A DNA stretch of 64,000 nucleotides from Marasmius tenuissimus (GCA_029532415.1 JAQOTA010000069.1:2046001-2110000); one strand, 5' to 3'. Shown: positions 13,131 through 25,883, counted from the stretch's first letter. Program-made: numbers and translations. Notes: a model not told the origin generated them from the sequence alone.

Positions 13131-14258
13131 CTACTTAGTCGGTGCATGCTTCGTCCGGGGCTTAATCTTGTTCCTCTTCAAGGACAAGGGTCTATCCCGT
13201 CCCCGGAGCCTTGAGTAGACCCCACACGCGTTGCAAAGCTGCTCGCCAGTTTTACTACGTCTCCAGACCGAAGTGTTATGAGTATGGCAGTGACTGCACT
13301 CCGGACCGTTTCCGTCGCCTGACACATCAGAGTCATTGTCGTCTATGTCGGCGTCTATGAGCTCTTGGGGTCGGAGCTTGTTCCGTTGCTGTAGGTAAAG
13401 ACCGCACGCGTTGCATAGCGGCTTAAGGGTCCCGGGCTCACGGCGCCATAAGGGTGTAGAGGTCGCCCGACAGTGAGAGCACATCTTTATTGCGGGTTTA
13501 CCATCGGGGTGTTGGTTTTTGGATCCCGCGGCGGGGAGATGGGACGACGGGATCTGTAACGGAGATGGGGAGGGGGAAGGAGAGGAGATAGATGACAGGG
13601 GAGAGCCTTCTAGGCTGGCACGGGGGACATGTTTCTGGTCGAAGTGCTCCATTGAAGGAAGGATGATATCATTCCAATGTGGCGAATCGAGGGACCTCTC
13701 GGAACGTTGTTCGACGGACCACCGCGAAGATTGTGAGGGGTCCGACTGGCTGCGCTGTGGAGCTGACATAGGACTGGGGGAGTGAGACCAGGTACCAGGC
13801 GCTATTTTCGGTAATTGAAGGTTTGGGTGGAGGAGACGTTGATCAGGGCGATACCCATATGAGTCCGCCACATCTGGGTTGTAACGGTGGGACACAGGGT
13901 CATTGTTGTGGTAGGAAGGATAGCCGCGAGTATAGGATTCTTCCAGTGTCGTGTGAGGGTGGCTTGGTGCGGATGTATTACCAGAAGACCAACCACCGTA
14001 GGTGTTCGATCCGATTGGCATATTCTGTGAATGAGAGGTTTTGCCAGTGTAGGAGGGGTAGGGAGGGTTATAAGAGCTGAACTCATCTGAAAAGCGCCCT
14101 GTGTTTAACGTCAGACACCCAACAACATTGAGGTAATACGCACTGTAATTCCAACCGCCCGACTGCAAACTAACACCCGAAGCCTGTGAATACGAATTCG
14201 AGGGACCGTGGCGAGGATAATGGTACTGAGAGTCCGTTATGACGTTAGGGGTTGGCAT
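13131..14258 (-). CDS. GATA-type transcription factor with two zinc fingers
   Basis: A nuclear DNA-binding regulator of GATA sites. The frame from ATG at 14258 to TAG at 13131 is open for 375 codons. A 57-bp in-frame intron (14143-14087, GTGCGT...TTTTCAG) is likely, leaving 356 residues and removing a hydrophobic stretch foreign to the Ser/Pro/Tyr-rich N-terminus. Finger 1 is CSHC-x18-CNAC (Cys 241, 244, 263, 266 in the spliced protein) with TPLWRREPGTLKPL. Finger 2 is CSHC-x17-CNAC (Cys 302, 305, 323, 326) with TSVWRRSKTGEQL. The linker is acidic and the tail basic (SLKRNKIKPRTKH). Fungal two-finger GATA proteins include the iron/siderophore repressors (Urbs1, SreA), but I do not see their Cys-rich motif between the fingers, so I do not assign that role. 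No neighbour suggests a pathway. Confidence 0.9.
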   Translation of the reverse strand: MPTPNVITDSQYHYPRHGPSNSYSQASGVSLQSGGWNYSAYYLNVVGCLTLNTGRFSDEFSSYNPPYPSYTGKTSHSQNMPIGSNTYGGWSSGNTSAPSHPHTTLEESYTRGYPSYHNNDPVSHRYNPDVADSYGYRPDQRLLHPNLQLPKIAPGTWSHSPSPMSAPQRSQSDPSQSSRWSVEQRSERSLDSPHWNDIILPSMEHFDQKHVPRASLEGSPLSSISSPSPSPSPLQIPSSHLPAAGSKNQHPDGKPAIKMCSHCRATSTPLWRREPGTLKPLCNACGLYLQQRNKLRPQELIDADIDDNDSDVSGDGNGPECSHCHTHNTSVWRRSKTGEQLCNACGVYSRLRGRDRPLSLKRNKIKPRTKHAPTK

Positions 14259-16011
14259 GGCTATTCGCGATGCTTGTATAGTTTAGGGGGACTGAAGGTG
14301 ATGAGGAATTATGCGGAATACTACGTCGATACGACGCGTCTCGGAAGGATCAATAGAGGTCTGCACGCGACACGGTACAGTCGAAGTCCCACAAGTTGTC
14401 GATGGGGAGAAGTCGATACATGGTTGTGCTACCTGGAGACTTTATAATAAAAGCCTTTTGTTGGGAACTCTTAAGATCTAAGCCGAGTCACCGATCTTGA
14501 CACAGGGTCCGAGATTGACGATAAAAATGAACAGCGTGACAGGGTGACTAGAGATGCTTCGGAAAAATACCAAAAAAGGAAACGCAACCCTGGTATCTGC
14601 TATGCCGAGTACGTCGGGAAACCATTGAGAATGCGAAATACCCCAAGAGGGGGTGTCACAGTAACCTGACGGTTATTAATAAATATAACAGCTGAATGAC
14701 TAAATCTTAGCGATGTCATCTAGCCTCGGCGAGCCTCCATCGTTGGGAGATGAGGGAATAGATGCGCGGATTGGACTGACAGACGACTCGACCAAAATTG
14801 CCTCCAGAGAGCCATATACATATACCTACGGTTGCTGATACCTCAACCCAGCTCCGGATAACCGTTCTACCCTTGTCTGTAAGCAAGAAGAGGATTCCGC
14901 GCTGGGAAACGTCCAATTGAAGCAATGTATGAAACCGCTTGACACTGACAGATCGAGTCCATCAGAGAAGGTGCAGTTGCCGTCGGAAATTGAGCTTCGT
15001 TCGAGCTTCGATACAATCTCAGAGTCCCTCCACCCCCACAAATCTATGAACGGGAGACGTTGAAAGGCATTACATGAAAGCGTTCATCTCGGACGCAAAC
15101 AGCAAGAACTGTCTGCCTATGCCTCAGCCATCGGTGAGCCTAGTCTGCATAACGTTGGGTCCCTCACGAATGCATGAACCGGAGCCTGGTACGAGGCTAG
15201 GGTTCCCAAGAACGAGGGCTTAGATAAATTGTTGTCCCTGAAAAACCGGGCGAACCCGAAGCCGGGTTGGGATCGCCGTCTGATTTCCTTCGATGCAAAT
15301 GGTAGCCTGGATTACGGAAGGACCAACAGGAGGGCAAAAAGTGCGTCCACGATTGGGCGTGCCCTGCAAATTGACTTGTGGGGGAGACGCCCATTCAGAA
15401 GTGAGATGAACCACAGACGAGCGCTCAGCATACAAACATCAAGGTCCCAAGGCTTTCTCGGTCCGAAGCAAGTCCCAAAGGAGCTCTTCATTGGGAAGCG
15501 GCGCCGTACGCGGGAGCTCGAGTAGCATGGCAATTTCAACAGCAGATCGTGTCGTTGAAAAATGTGAGGCCTGTCCTTCTGCCGTGAGACCGCGGTATTG
15601 GGTCTATTCGTGTTATTCAATGACTGGTAGTGAGGTCGCATAAGCCAGTTACGGGAGTCTTTCGAGATTTGAACGTTCGCAAGTCGTTTCGAAATAAGTG
15701 ACGGCCGACGGAAGCGACCTAAAGCGAGCATGTCCATGATTAGTGGGATTGAGGGTCATCAAGGATCCAAGGCAGCCTGAAGTAAACGGTACTTGGAACT
15801 CGGAGCCACGGCGTCCAGAGAAGTGAGCGTTTGGGTCGAAAGAGTGCTGGATTTGTGACAAGGTCACGGGATACTGTCACGAGTGACGGTTCGTGACAAC
15901 TCCGCCCTCGTCATCAGCAACGTTGACGCCTGGGTTGTTGACGTTGAACAGAGCAGTCATCACGTCTCAGCGTGCTGCTGCTGCTGTTTGCATTCTCTAC
16001 TCTCCTCTGCA
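14259..16011. other. Intergenic, no gene recognised
   Basis: Holds the upstream regions of the divergent GATA (-) and Lunapark (+) genes. Minus-strand frames at 14826-15041 and 15312-15737 lack recognisable content. A CTG/CTGCTG tract lies just before the Lunapark start. Confidence 0.3.
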
Positions 16012-17261
16012 ATGTCTTTCATAACTAGGCTATTCCAAAAGGTGCGTTTCAAAGACTCATGATCCAATGTACAAGCTCATCGTGTAAAACTTCAGAAAGA
16101 CGACGACGACTATGAGACCGTACTGTCTCGTCTCGCGGATGATATTCAGAAGCGTCGAGTCAGATTGTCTGAAATTCGACTAAGAGAACGTAGGGCAACC
16201 CTACTCGTGACCTTGTACACGTTGGCTGGATGGGTTGCCTACGTTGCATTATGGTACACCAGTATCCTACCGGGACGGGATTCGGACGGGACCGCTGAGA
16301 GAGCAATTAGAGGTGTTCCAGTTGTCTTGGGTCCAGTTGTGTGAGTGCACAAGTTCATTACAGTGCAGAACGAAGCGTTCATGTCGACCCTAGCATTCTT
16401 TTCATCCGCCGGATCGTGCAGATATGGTTTACGCGGAAGGGAGATGTTGAAGGTCGTTTTTTTTTTCATCTCTCTGGTGACTTCGTGCTCATCTGTTGCT
16501 AGAGAAAACCCTTCAGCAATTGCTCAAGCAGCGACACGCCAAAGTTGAAGAAATCAAGAAGAAAACGAACTTTTATTCGACGCGTGATCTCCTTCAACGC
16601 TATGATGAACAAAGTTCTCCTTCCACTCCACTTCGGCAGCGAGTTCCGCCACAACAGCAAGCAGGACAGCCAGCGACCCCTCAGCAACCACGCCTTAATG
16701 CCTCGTTAAATGGCCAGCCTCGCACTCCGGTTTCGCAAGGTCTACAAGCCCACCTATCTCGTAAGCTTAAGGATAATTGAATCGTTGAGAGAGTATTAAC
16801 ACAGTTTCTAGCTGTCCTGCCGAGTCCTGAGCCACCCCGGAAGCAATGGTTCGACAAACTCGCCGACGTCGTTCTCGGAGACGAAGACCCTGCTCGTTTC
16901 GCGTTGATATGCGAGAAATGCTTCGCCCATAACGGTCTAGTGAAAGAAAGTGTTTGGGAAGATACACGTGCGTATCAGTCTACTCCACATCAACATATGG
17001 TCCTCATATCATCTTACCACAGAATATGTATGTCCCAATTGCAAGCACTTCAATCCTTCCAAACGTGCAAAGGCGAAAGGCATTGCACCAGTGTCCCCTT
17101 TCGCACCGCTGGCGGGGCCTGTCAAGCCCAAGTCTCCCCTTGGACCAGATACCAGCCCAACACAGGCCACAACGCATACCCAAACGAGATCATCATCACC
17201 CCCTGAAAAGGCTACGGATGATCAAGCCGACGAAAGGATGATGGATGTGGAGGATTCTTAG
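16012..17261 (+). CDS. LNP1: Lunapark, ER tubule three-way-junction protein
   Basis: Lunapark is an ER membrane protein that stabilises three-way junctions of the tubular ER network, acting with atlastin/Sey1 and reticulons. Six exons: 16012-16041, 16096-16340, 16394-16452, 16503-16760, 16812-16967, 17023-17261; 328 residues, phases consistent. The N-terminus has the conserved YETVLSRLADDIQKR and LSEIRLRERRATLLVTL. A first helix lies at about 44-64 and a second at about 81-103 (LGPVVILFIRRIVQIW). A coiled-coil stretch follows (LLKQRHAKVEEIKKKTNFYS, then TRDLLQRYD). The C-terminal zinc finger is Cys 231, 234 (FALICEKC) and Cys 253, 256 (YVCPNC), the family's C4 ribbon. The third exon acceptor (CCCTAG before 16394) was chosen because it restores ILFIRRIVQIW. 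The tail is Pro/Ser/Thr-rich. The gene is complete with no lesion. Confidence 0.95.
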
Positions 17262-18334
17262 CCTTTGTTGGCTTCGAAGGATGGTATCTTTTTACATTCT
17301 TTTGTCTTTATTGTCCGATGGACATCACTTCAAGTACCCTTCCTTTACAACCAATGCCATCGATGTTCAATGGCTCATCTACCGCATTGAAGGTCGAACA
17401 GCAAACCTGTCTAGATTCTACCCCACCAGCACGGCACGGAGCAAGTAGCTTTCTGATTGAAGACTGCGGAGTGCACAACATTTTTGTACATAACTTCACG
17501 AAGAGTGTGTCCATCAGAACCGTTCGTAATCTTTCGCGACCCTGGCTTCTCCGTCGTGTATTCACCAATCTACGTACCCCTTCTGTTTGCCTTCTGTATT
17601 GCCCAACTTCCGGACCATTTTGATGCTAGATCTCATACATATTTGCTACAGGCAATTGAACTAGGGATCATCCGACATATACAGCAATCGGAGCCTTAAA
17701 GTGACAAGCGAGCACTGCCCTCAGCCTTCGGATACATCACTCACTTGAAAACTGACGCCCAATTCTTCATGATATGTACACGGGTCGCGAAGTCCCCGCG
17801 ACTGGTATTACCCGCAGCATCGCGATATTACAATGTGACAGTAAAGGTTCCGTGGAGATGCAGCGTGTCGGCGCCAGGCAAAGTGAGATTCTGAAACGAT
17901 AGGGACACCAGCACCCCCAACACTGTTGGTCCGGAACATGAGCTTTGACCCAGCGGGTCAAAGCATGTCAACTCCAGATGCAGCAGGGTCAAGAGCGCAG
18001 TTAACGAGCGGTTGGCTATGAGTCTTGGAGTCAAGCTCTCCATGTGTTTCACTTGGTAAACGACCGCAGGGCACTGAATTATAGCTGTTCCTGGGGTTCA
18101 ATGACTGCTTCCTGATTTCTTGTGGAATGGGAGACATGGATAAGCGAGATACAAGGGTCGAAGCCCAGCCAGCTGTCCCTCCAATTAAGGAGACTATACA
18201 CTACTAGGTCCGTGATGAGAGGGTGGAGTTGTACAGATCGCAGAGAGGAAGGGAAAGGGAAGGACGTGGTAGCGTAACGATCGTCAGGTGATGAGTGTGC
18301 GAGTACAAGTCGGTGTTGAATCGGAGGTTTGTGA
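17262..18334. other. Intergenic between convergent genes
   Basis: The shared 3' flank of Lunapark (+) and the unknown minus-strand gene. No coding signal. Confidence 0.35.
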
Positions 18335-19174
18335 TCAGCGTCGTAGAGTTCTGCCAGCAGCAGTGGATAGAAAGGTATATTTGATTCTCTTTGGGAGCCA
18401 TCGGATCGCGGCTTTGAACGTCCTCTGCTTCTGAGGAGGCTGGCTCGGCGGAGCAGCTGGAAGTATGTATGTGCGGATGAGACAACAGCGATAATGGCGG
18501 GGATAACAAAACGAACTAACCGGGTGGCACGTAGACCGAGATAGTGTCCGAATCAGAGGTGGCGGAGGACTGTAACTCCGAGAGTTCGTCCATCAGCTGC
18601 TCTAATTCCGCGTCGTAAAGATCTTGGAACTGAGTAGGTTTGTCGACCAAGGAAGCGCTACCGAGTTCTGGAGAAGAAGACATTGCTCGGCAGGAAACGG
18701 AATCATAGTTAGGCTTCCATGACATTCGGAGGGAGGATGGATGTATGACTGCGACTGGAGAAGCGGGAAACTCGCTCGTGATGAGGCTATGGAGCGGATG
18801 AGAACATGCATCGGGAAAAAGGAAGAGGAAGCCACATACGGAGAAGCAGGAGGTCCTACTTCCACTCTGAAATCAACATTCTTGCGCCAGTCATGAACAC
18901 GCGAGTAGGTTCCTCCATTATGAGGAGAGGTCTCTTCTACTTCGCAGGGTATCCGAGCCTTCAGCTGAGCTGGTTCGTGTGTCCTGAGGAGAGCAGTCAA
19001 ACGGTGGTATTGGGGGCTCAACAGATCAACTTACCTGCTCAGGCTCATACAGAATTCGTCGTAAGATATCTCTTGCACCGGCGAAAAAGCTTGTTCATCC
19101 TCAATATCCGTACAAGCAATTATTGCGGGGAATTTACGATCGTAAAGTGGGAGACTGATTTGCGAGGAAGCCAT
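18335..19174 (-). CDS. Small hypothetical protein, four exons
   Basis: I do not recognise this protein. Exons 19174-19035, 18983-18840, 18774-18521 and 18456-18335 join in phase to give 219 residues. The N-terminus reads MASSQISLPLYDRKFPAIIA and is followed by an acidic stretch. Residues about 60-95 include a basic/aromatic piece (RVHDWRKNVDFRVEVGPP). The middle is Ser-rich, followed by an acidic helix-prone segment (FQDLYDAELEQLMDELSEL). The C-terminus is strongly basic (KAAIRWLPKRIKYTFLSTA). No signal peptide or membrane helix is evident. The exon-3 acceptor (CACGAG before 18774) is the only one that keeps the frame open through the convincing acidic helix. The splice model is inference; that coding sequence is present is likely. 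Confidence 0.55.
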
Positions 19175-22100
19175 ATCGTGGTTAGAATGAAGATCTCGTC
19201 CAGCGACAAGTTAGCGATCGTGAGGGAGGGCAGAAAGGAATGAAAAGAGGGCTCCATGCCACTGATCCCTTTATCTACATGACAGACGGCGACCAAACGA
19301 GGTTGAAGAACAATAGAGGCGAAGACAAAAGACAAGCCCACCAATATATCAAAGAACAAAGAACAATTAGGTAAAGCCGATTTAGGAAGAAAGCAACCGT
19401 TTCTAGCCAACTGAAATCAAACTTTCAGTAGTTTCTAGTTGGCTAAACCGCTAGCTTGAAGGGACTGAGCAGCGAGTGAATCAGAGAGGCTATAATCAAC
19501 GAGACTGACAACCAGGAAGGCGGCACTGTGGGGACGTTGGGCAGCGGACCGGGATAAAGATGTCATGTTCGATATCACTGACGCCATGACCTGTCAGGAA
19601 CATGAGCGTGTGAAATCCGGCTACTTGCTTTCCGGGGGCGACACGGTGTGGCTTCGTTAGGGCCCAAACCAATGGCCCAACTGCGTCGATGCAATACTCA
19701 CTTTGAAGCTACAGTGACGCTCGCATAAGATTTTCGCGTGTGAGTATCCAAAGACGTCAATGGGACTACTCTGGAGTGCCCCGCTATCGGGAACGCGGGC
19801 TTAACGGTAGGAAGATCTAACAAGATCTCTCATGGTTGGCAACAGCCTCTCCCTCTTTCACCCGAGTACTATACCAGGCAGATACTGATAGATATGCTAA
19901 ATGATATTATCATATCTTTATCTGTATGTGCTCCAAGCACTGATGTTGTGGGCAATTGTGTGGGCAATTATGGGTCACAACTAAGCTTGCAAACAGCCTT
20001 CAATTGCCCAGATACCTATCGAGTGGGTAACTACCAAGACCGGATACTCCAAGATGGATCCGGATAGCTCTTCCGAGGTAAGCACTCCCAATGTTAGCGT
20101 CATGATGCATCATTTCCATGAAGCCCTGCGCTACAGGAATGCTCAATGTCAGTCGTCTCACCCCTATCCTGGTGACCGAGGTACTATCTATGTATGACAG
20201 GTTCGATAATGACTGTCACTGGCCGAGTGCCCTTTCAAGTAAGCTCCGTTGACTTTTACGGGTATCGTTTCTCACGAGGACTCCGGAACCTCTGGTAAAC
20301 TCGGGCTCACGTATGCGGAGGTTTCCTCAAGGTCGCGATTATTCAAGTATCTTCCTTCTACCAGATTCTTGTTTTGCTGGTACGACGGGTTTTGAAGCAT
20401 ATTCGTGCTTCTCAACACGGGTAGGGCGAAGAGTGCGGATGCCCCTCGCAGTAAGACTAACCCTTTTTAGCTGAGACGAAGTCCTCAAGGCATTTCAACC
20501 GAGGACGGTGAAGCCCGGTTTTTTTACGTTGCGTCCACTCACGCTTACGCTTGGTTTCAACTCAGGCCATGTTGCCCAGAAATAGAGCGAAGACTGCTAC
20601 CCAGTTCCTGAGCAGGCCTGACCCACATCAGTAACGACCGAGTCGACATCGGTGACCATGATGCACCGATCTCGACCGCTGCTTTGCCTATCGGAATGAC
20701 TACCGCTTTTAGCTCTCCCATAAAGAGCCACTGAGGACATCCTCTAGGGTTACGAATGTTGCCGACAAGCCTATCCCCCGACGGTCTGTTTTAGTCCCTT
20801 CCCTTATAATTTCCTGGGGTCCTTCACGACCGCTTGCTAGTACGGGAATAGTAAACATCCGGGTCCGCAACCAATACGTCAAAGCAGGTCAATTTTCATA
20901 TCGAAAGATAGTACGGTGGCGATGCTCTTGGCGCCGTTCATACATCATGATCATGAAGAGCGGCTGGAGGTCCGAGAATCCGAAATGACTCTACGGACAA
21001 ACGGTTATCATGTCACTGATATCTGCTAAGTGGGTAGAGATGTTCAGCTCTCTCGCCTCCGCCACAAGTAATGAGGACACGGGAGCCTTGGGGGACATTG
21101 TAAACCACGCTTTCGTATGCTCATGACTCGCACGGCCGATGACCTTGCGAACCAGCACGATAATCTTGAGGCACAGTCGGGAGTATCTTCTATCAATCTA
21201 CGTCGATCCCCCACTCGGCCCGCTTTGCGCATTTGTCTATCATTACCTTTATTAACCTTGGATGTTGTCACACTTATCTGACTGGTGCGCCCCCCTTCGG
21301 CCACCAAAAGAAGGAAGTAGGATACAACGAAGCCGGCTCCCTGTGCGAGCGCGCGATGAGTGAGGGTTACACCATTGGACACAAGTGACGGACGAACGGT
21401 TTAGTTTGTCCGAGAACCGCGCAGTTGAGCTCCCTCTACTGTCTATGCATTGCATCCTCACATAGTTTGACTCAATTCTCTGATTAGACACAGAGTATCG
21501 TTAGGGGTCATTAGACTGCGCCCCGTCGCTTCCTGAAGCAGTCGTGTGGCTGATGTGCACCAGGCATCAGCCAGTTGAGTCCAGATATTCACACTATCAT
21601 AACCCCCGGTGTATTTTCTGTCTTCAGAGAAAATATCAGTGGCCTCCGAATAGTATTAGGGACAGGCATTTCAATGGGGATGGACCCGTCCGAAGTCGTC
21701 TTGGATTCCTTGGGAGGTACTCTTCTTTCGGGTTTCTCGGTAGTGTACGGGCAGTGTCCGAGATGATGAATTGCTCGCCATTGACCTTGGAGTAGTAGGT
21801 AATATTAAATCTGTCCCAAAGACTCGATCACCAACGAGAAGTGGGTCCTCGTCGACATATGAAGGAGATGAACAGGGGAAGTGATAGATTTGCAACGTCT
21901 CCGCCGAGGCTCTCGAAGTGGTCCTTATGTTTCACCGTAAGTATTCGCCGATAAGATTCGACTATTTTGAAGTCTCCAACATCACGAACGAATCGTGAAG
22001 ACGAGGAGGTAAGGGCGCTTCAAGTTATGTCTGTATCTATTTCGAAGGCGTGGGAACTCAACAGTATACCGTAGAACTTCGACACCGTGCTATTCCGATT

Positions 22101-23256
22101 CGTCCGACTACGTCTTGCTTGTGTGGTGGTATGTGATTGGACGTACTCTCCTGTACCATTTTTTGACCTTGATTTTCATTGGAATCAGCCAGTTACAACC
22201 CGGGACTGTAGAAACCCAAACAGTAGTCCACGACAGATTCCGGAGTAGAAGCTGGCATTATACCTACGTCGATCGGCAAGATGCAATTCTCCCCAGGCAA
22301 GGCGGAACGGAGTAGTATGATTGGTCGAGGGAACCTGATATGCACACTGATACACTAGACTCAACTGTTCCATGTTCCCAGCATGAGCACAAAGACCAAA
22401 TGAACAATAAGCGTGCCATTGCGGGCGTTCCGTTTCAATCAGTAAAGGCAAAGCCTCATCGATTATCCATCCTAAGAGAAAATATGGCGCGTCCAATCAA
22501 CTTCTTGACTTGAAATCCAAGTAGGAAACCTCAGATCCGCGATCCTGTCCCACACTGAGCTTAGGAGAAATAAACCGACACCGGGCTTGTCATTGAGTTA
22601 GCGACACATGACCCCCTTCTTTCATGAAGCCGCCGGGGTTACACAATATGTATAAATTTATTAGTTGCTCAGTCCCCAGAGTAATTAATACTCTAGTCAC
22701 CCGTTATCCAACAATACCCTATCATGACTCTTGGGAGAAACGTAGTTAGAATTGAGTCGATCCTGAAACACCGACTGACTACAAGGATAGAAAACTCGCC
22801 AGAGTCCGCCCGCACTTCTTAATGTCACTGCCTATCTGTCGTTGCACAACGGCACTTGACCAATTTTGGGATTTGTGTTCGCAAATGTAATTCCACCGCT
22901 GTAGAATCCACAGCCCTCGATATTCCGCATTCCATCTCTCTCGATGTGCACATTGTCCATCTGTAGAGCTTCTGCTCGATGTGAGGTTGAATATATCAAG
23001 CGTCTGAAGAACGCACGGCTTTGAGACCTAGACCCACGGGTTGGCGTGTGGGAACGAGCCCAAAGACTTGCTATTTCTGGAATAGCTGTAAGATTTGAGG
23101 GACTGTGTTCTATCTGTCAAGCTATATCTGACATTGGAGGGCCTCGTGCTGCCTCGTGCTGTGTCGACGAACGGGACCGACTTAATGTTTCTGGTCACTC
23201 TCGCATCACCTGGACTTTCCCCCTCTCTCGACGAGTGCGTCCCTCCCTACCACGGC
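19175..23256. other. Gene-poor stretch
   Basis: Four kilobases with no convincing gene on either strand. Frames at 21044-21382 and 21544-21795 have no recognisable motif. There is a short AT-rich imperfect palindrome around 19890-19925. I see no transposase or reverse transcriptase remnant and no terminal repeats. Confidence 0.3.
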
Positions 23257-24063
23257 ATGCTGAGAAGTAGCGATCAGGTTACGATTAAAGGGTCCACCAT
23301 CACGACAGTCGATGGGGATTTGTCGAACGTGAATATTACAGCGTCCTACCGCCGTTCACAAAAGCACCATCGCAACCAGTACACAACGAACAACCACGGG
23401 AGTAGGAATTCAACTTACAATAATTTGTACAGTGGTAAATACAAATCCATCTCCGGTCTTGTTAAGTCGAACTCATGTCTCTGCTTTCAGTGAAGCGCGA
23501 AGCGACTGGTATATATCTAGATGGTGCGATCGATGAGACCTCCAGTGATGAGGAGCCTCGTAAAGGGAATCGGAGCAAGGGCATTCACTATGGAAAATTA
23601 GCTGCACGAGACGGTACACGGACTGTGGCAGCCAGTGAGTGGTATACATGCCAGTACCTAAGATAACATATGTTCATCTGGCCTTCCAGAAACTGAAGGT
23701 ATGCAGCCGCCGAAAAATCGGAAGAACCACCACCTTTCCAAGACCAGCTTGAGCGCTGAACGCAACCATGCGGCCCAATCGAAATCTCTATCGTGTTATG
23801 TTGATTCTTCTCCCGTTTCTTCTTCCACGGGAGCAGAAATGCAGCGACCCCATATCTCTCATGTCCCTCGCTCAGACCCTGTTCCTGATGGCTCGATGCC
23901 ATACACCACGTATCCTGTGTGCGTAAATTCCGCCCCTCCGACATCCAGGAGCACAAACCCGTTTGACGAGGTATATGGAGAGAACATCGTCGATCGTCAG
24001 TGGCACAATCAGCAACCAGAACCGTCCAGAAATCCGTTCCACAAATACGCGAATAGCGTGTGA
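23257..24063 (+). CDS. Hypothetical basidiomycete protein with V-x-G-D type N-terminal motif
   Basis: Function unknown. Exons 23257-23434, 23491-23634 and 23699-24063 join in phase to give 228 residues. The N-terminus (SDQVTIKGSTITTVDGDLSN) matches the pattern I have seen in many agaricomycete proteins of the form VxIxGGxFxxVxGD. It is followed by a Tyr/Asn/His-rich low-complexity stretch. The middle has an acidic-then-basic segment (DETSSDEEPRKGNRSK). The C-terminal exon is polar and Pro/Ser-rich, with STNPFDEVYG and PSRNPFHKY near the end. The third acceptor (CTGAAG before 23699) is atypical but is the one that keeps phase; using the nearer CCAG gives an early stop. No membrane helix. Gene existence is moderately supported, function not at all. 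Confidence 0.45.
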
Positions 24064-25883
24064 TGGCCATAACGGCAACCTGCCGGGCCCTTTGACGAGA
24101 GCAGAGCAGGTGACGCGCCCTAACCAAGAGCTGGTCGCGTTCACGACCATCTCCCGTCAACACTCCATTTTCATTTCGGACTCGCAACAAATTAGGTACT
24201 CACTAGTGGGGATCTTGACCACCGTGGAAAGCAAGCTTGTGGGAAACTGGCCATCGGGTCATCTTTAACGACCTGAGTCGCTAGACTGAATTGACTGTAT
24301 TGACATTGTACGTTGTCATGTACTGCGTTACTTACTGAGTCTACAATTCAGACCCAGTCGGCGTCAGTCTGAAATCCAGCAGCGAGAGGTCAAATGCCGG
24401 CCAGATCTCAACGAGTTCCAGACCAGCATGGGTTATAATACAAGGAGTGGCGAGTGTTTTTCAAATCTTCCCTCACCTGGGCGCAACGTACTCCTCCGGT
24501 TCTCTTTTGAGACTATTGAAAGTGGTGATTATGTTCTAGGGAAATCACGGGGGTAGGCTACAGGCCCAAAGGGAGAACGTACGATGTCCTGACTGAAGTG
24601 GGAGATAATCTCAATGCCATAGTTGGGCAATAGCGGCTGTGCGGCTTGTAAAGTATATAAAACGAATGTAAAAGATCACGACGGTCGATCCGCAATCTCA
24701 GCACCCAGTTCACCGTCATGCATTTCCGAATCTCGATAAGGGTGGCGGGGGACAAGCTCATCTGTAGTAGGTTTTGAGTGAGTGCAAAATATATGGCAAG
24801 AATTATTGCCATACGGAGGAGTCTACTGGAGGGAGCCATGACTTTCGGAACGTTCCGGTCTGGCCAACCATGAATAACATACCCCATATAACGAGATACA
24901 GTGACTCACCCATTTCGATGACATCGAAATGGGGGACTATGAAACGAAAAGATAAATATCTTGATCCGGTCAAGCGATTGTTGTAGGAAAGTGTAGGAGA
25001 TTTAAGGAATGAAACGGACCTGATCGATCGGTGGCTCATTGGCGGGTGTTCTGCCATTTATTCAACCAAATTCACGTCGTTTGATCCACGTCAAGCGATG
25101 TTACTTGCAGCGTGAGTTGTAACCGTATCTCCTTGGCATATGCGAATGGGAAGATCTTGAAGAGCGAAGCTAAACTTAGAGGGGCAAGCACCTAATAGGA
25201 TCCACAATATCTAGGCCTCAACTTGGTTCAAAGCATAGAACGAAGCAATCGCCTCCAACTACTGCATCCGCGAGTCGTGTGAACCGACCGAAAGCTACTA
25301 TTGCCCCGTGGAAACGCTAAAGGTATGCGAAAAACGTCAGTGAAGACGGTGACCGAAGTGAATGCCAAGCCCGCCGATCCCTGCTCTTCCATGCTCAGAA
25401 GTTCGTAAGCATGACATGAGTAAACCTACTAGAGAGCAGACTCGCTTCAAGCTTGCACTAGCTCAGCCACGCGAGGTCATTCAGGTTATTCAGATAGATA
25501 CAGGCCGACGTGTTGACGGTGGTGTCAAGTATAACCGGGACGAGCTAGCACGGTTTCCAATAGGGCGTTTGAGCCCGGTGCCCTGTTTGAATGCTAATAT
25601 TTGTGCAAGATGGGGAAGTGGCACTCACGACACAATTTGCGTGATAATTGGCGATTGTGGTCAATTGCGAACCTTCAAAGACTTGGAGTTGAAGATTAGC
25701 AACAATCCCACGCACGGACCCCTCGCCAAGGTTTAAGCGCTGGGGAAGCCGGCTTGACCTCACACCACCACCGCTGGAGCCTTCCATCGCAGTATTTTCT
25801 TGTTCGCCTTTTCATTCACAAGTCTCTCCAAAGACCCCGTGACACTACGGGCTGGTTCGATATTTTTGCTCAAAATCACTGTA
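24064..25883. other. Intergenic, no gene recognised
   Basis: A minus-strand frame at 24558-24887 has a hydrophobic stretch and a plus-strand frame lies at 25362-25736; neither shows a motif or a splice partner. Contains the upstream region of the F-box gene at 25884. Confidence 0.3.

Noticed and set aside
13519..13785. Plus-strand frame across the GATA gene
   Set aside because: Antisense to the convincing zinc-finger coding sequence.
19175..23256. Possible retrotransposon remnants in the gene-poor stretch
   Set aside because: No long terminal repeats, reverse transcriptase or integrase motif could be seen on either strand.
24558..25057. Minus-strand hydrophobic frames suggesting another membrane gene
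   Set aside because: None of the family motifs (WDI-HL, LRVRA-Y, IPLAYRVG) is present and no in-phase splice model was found.
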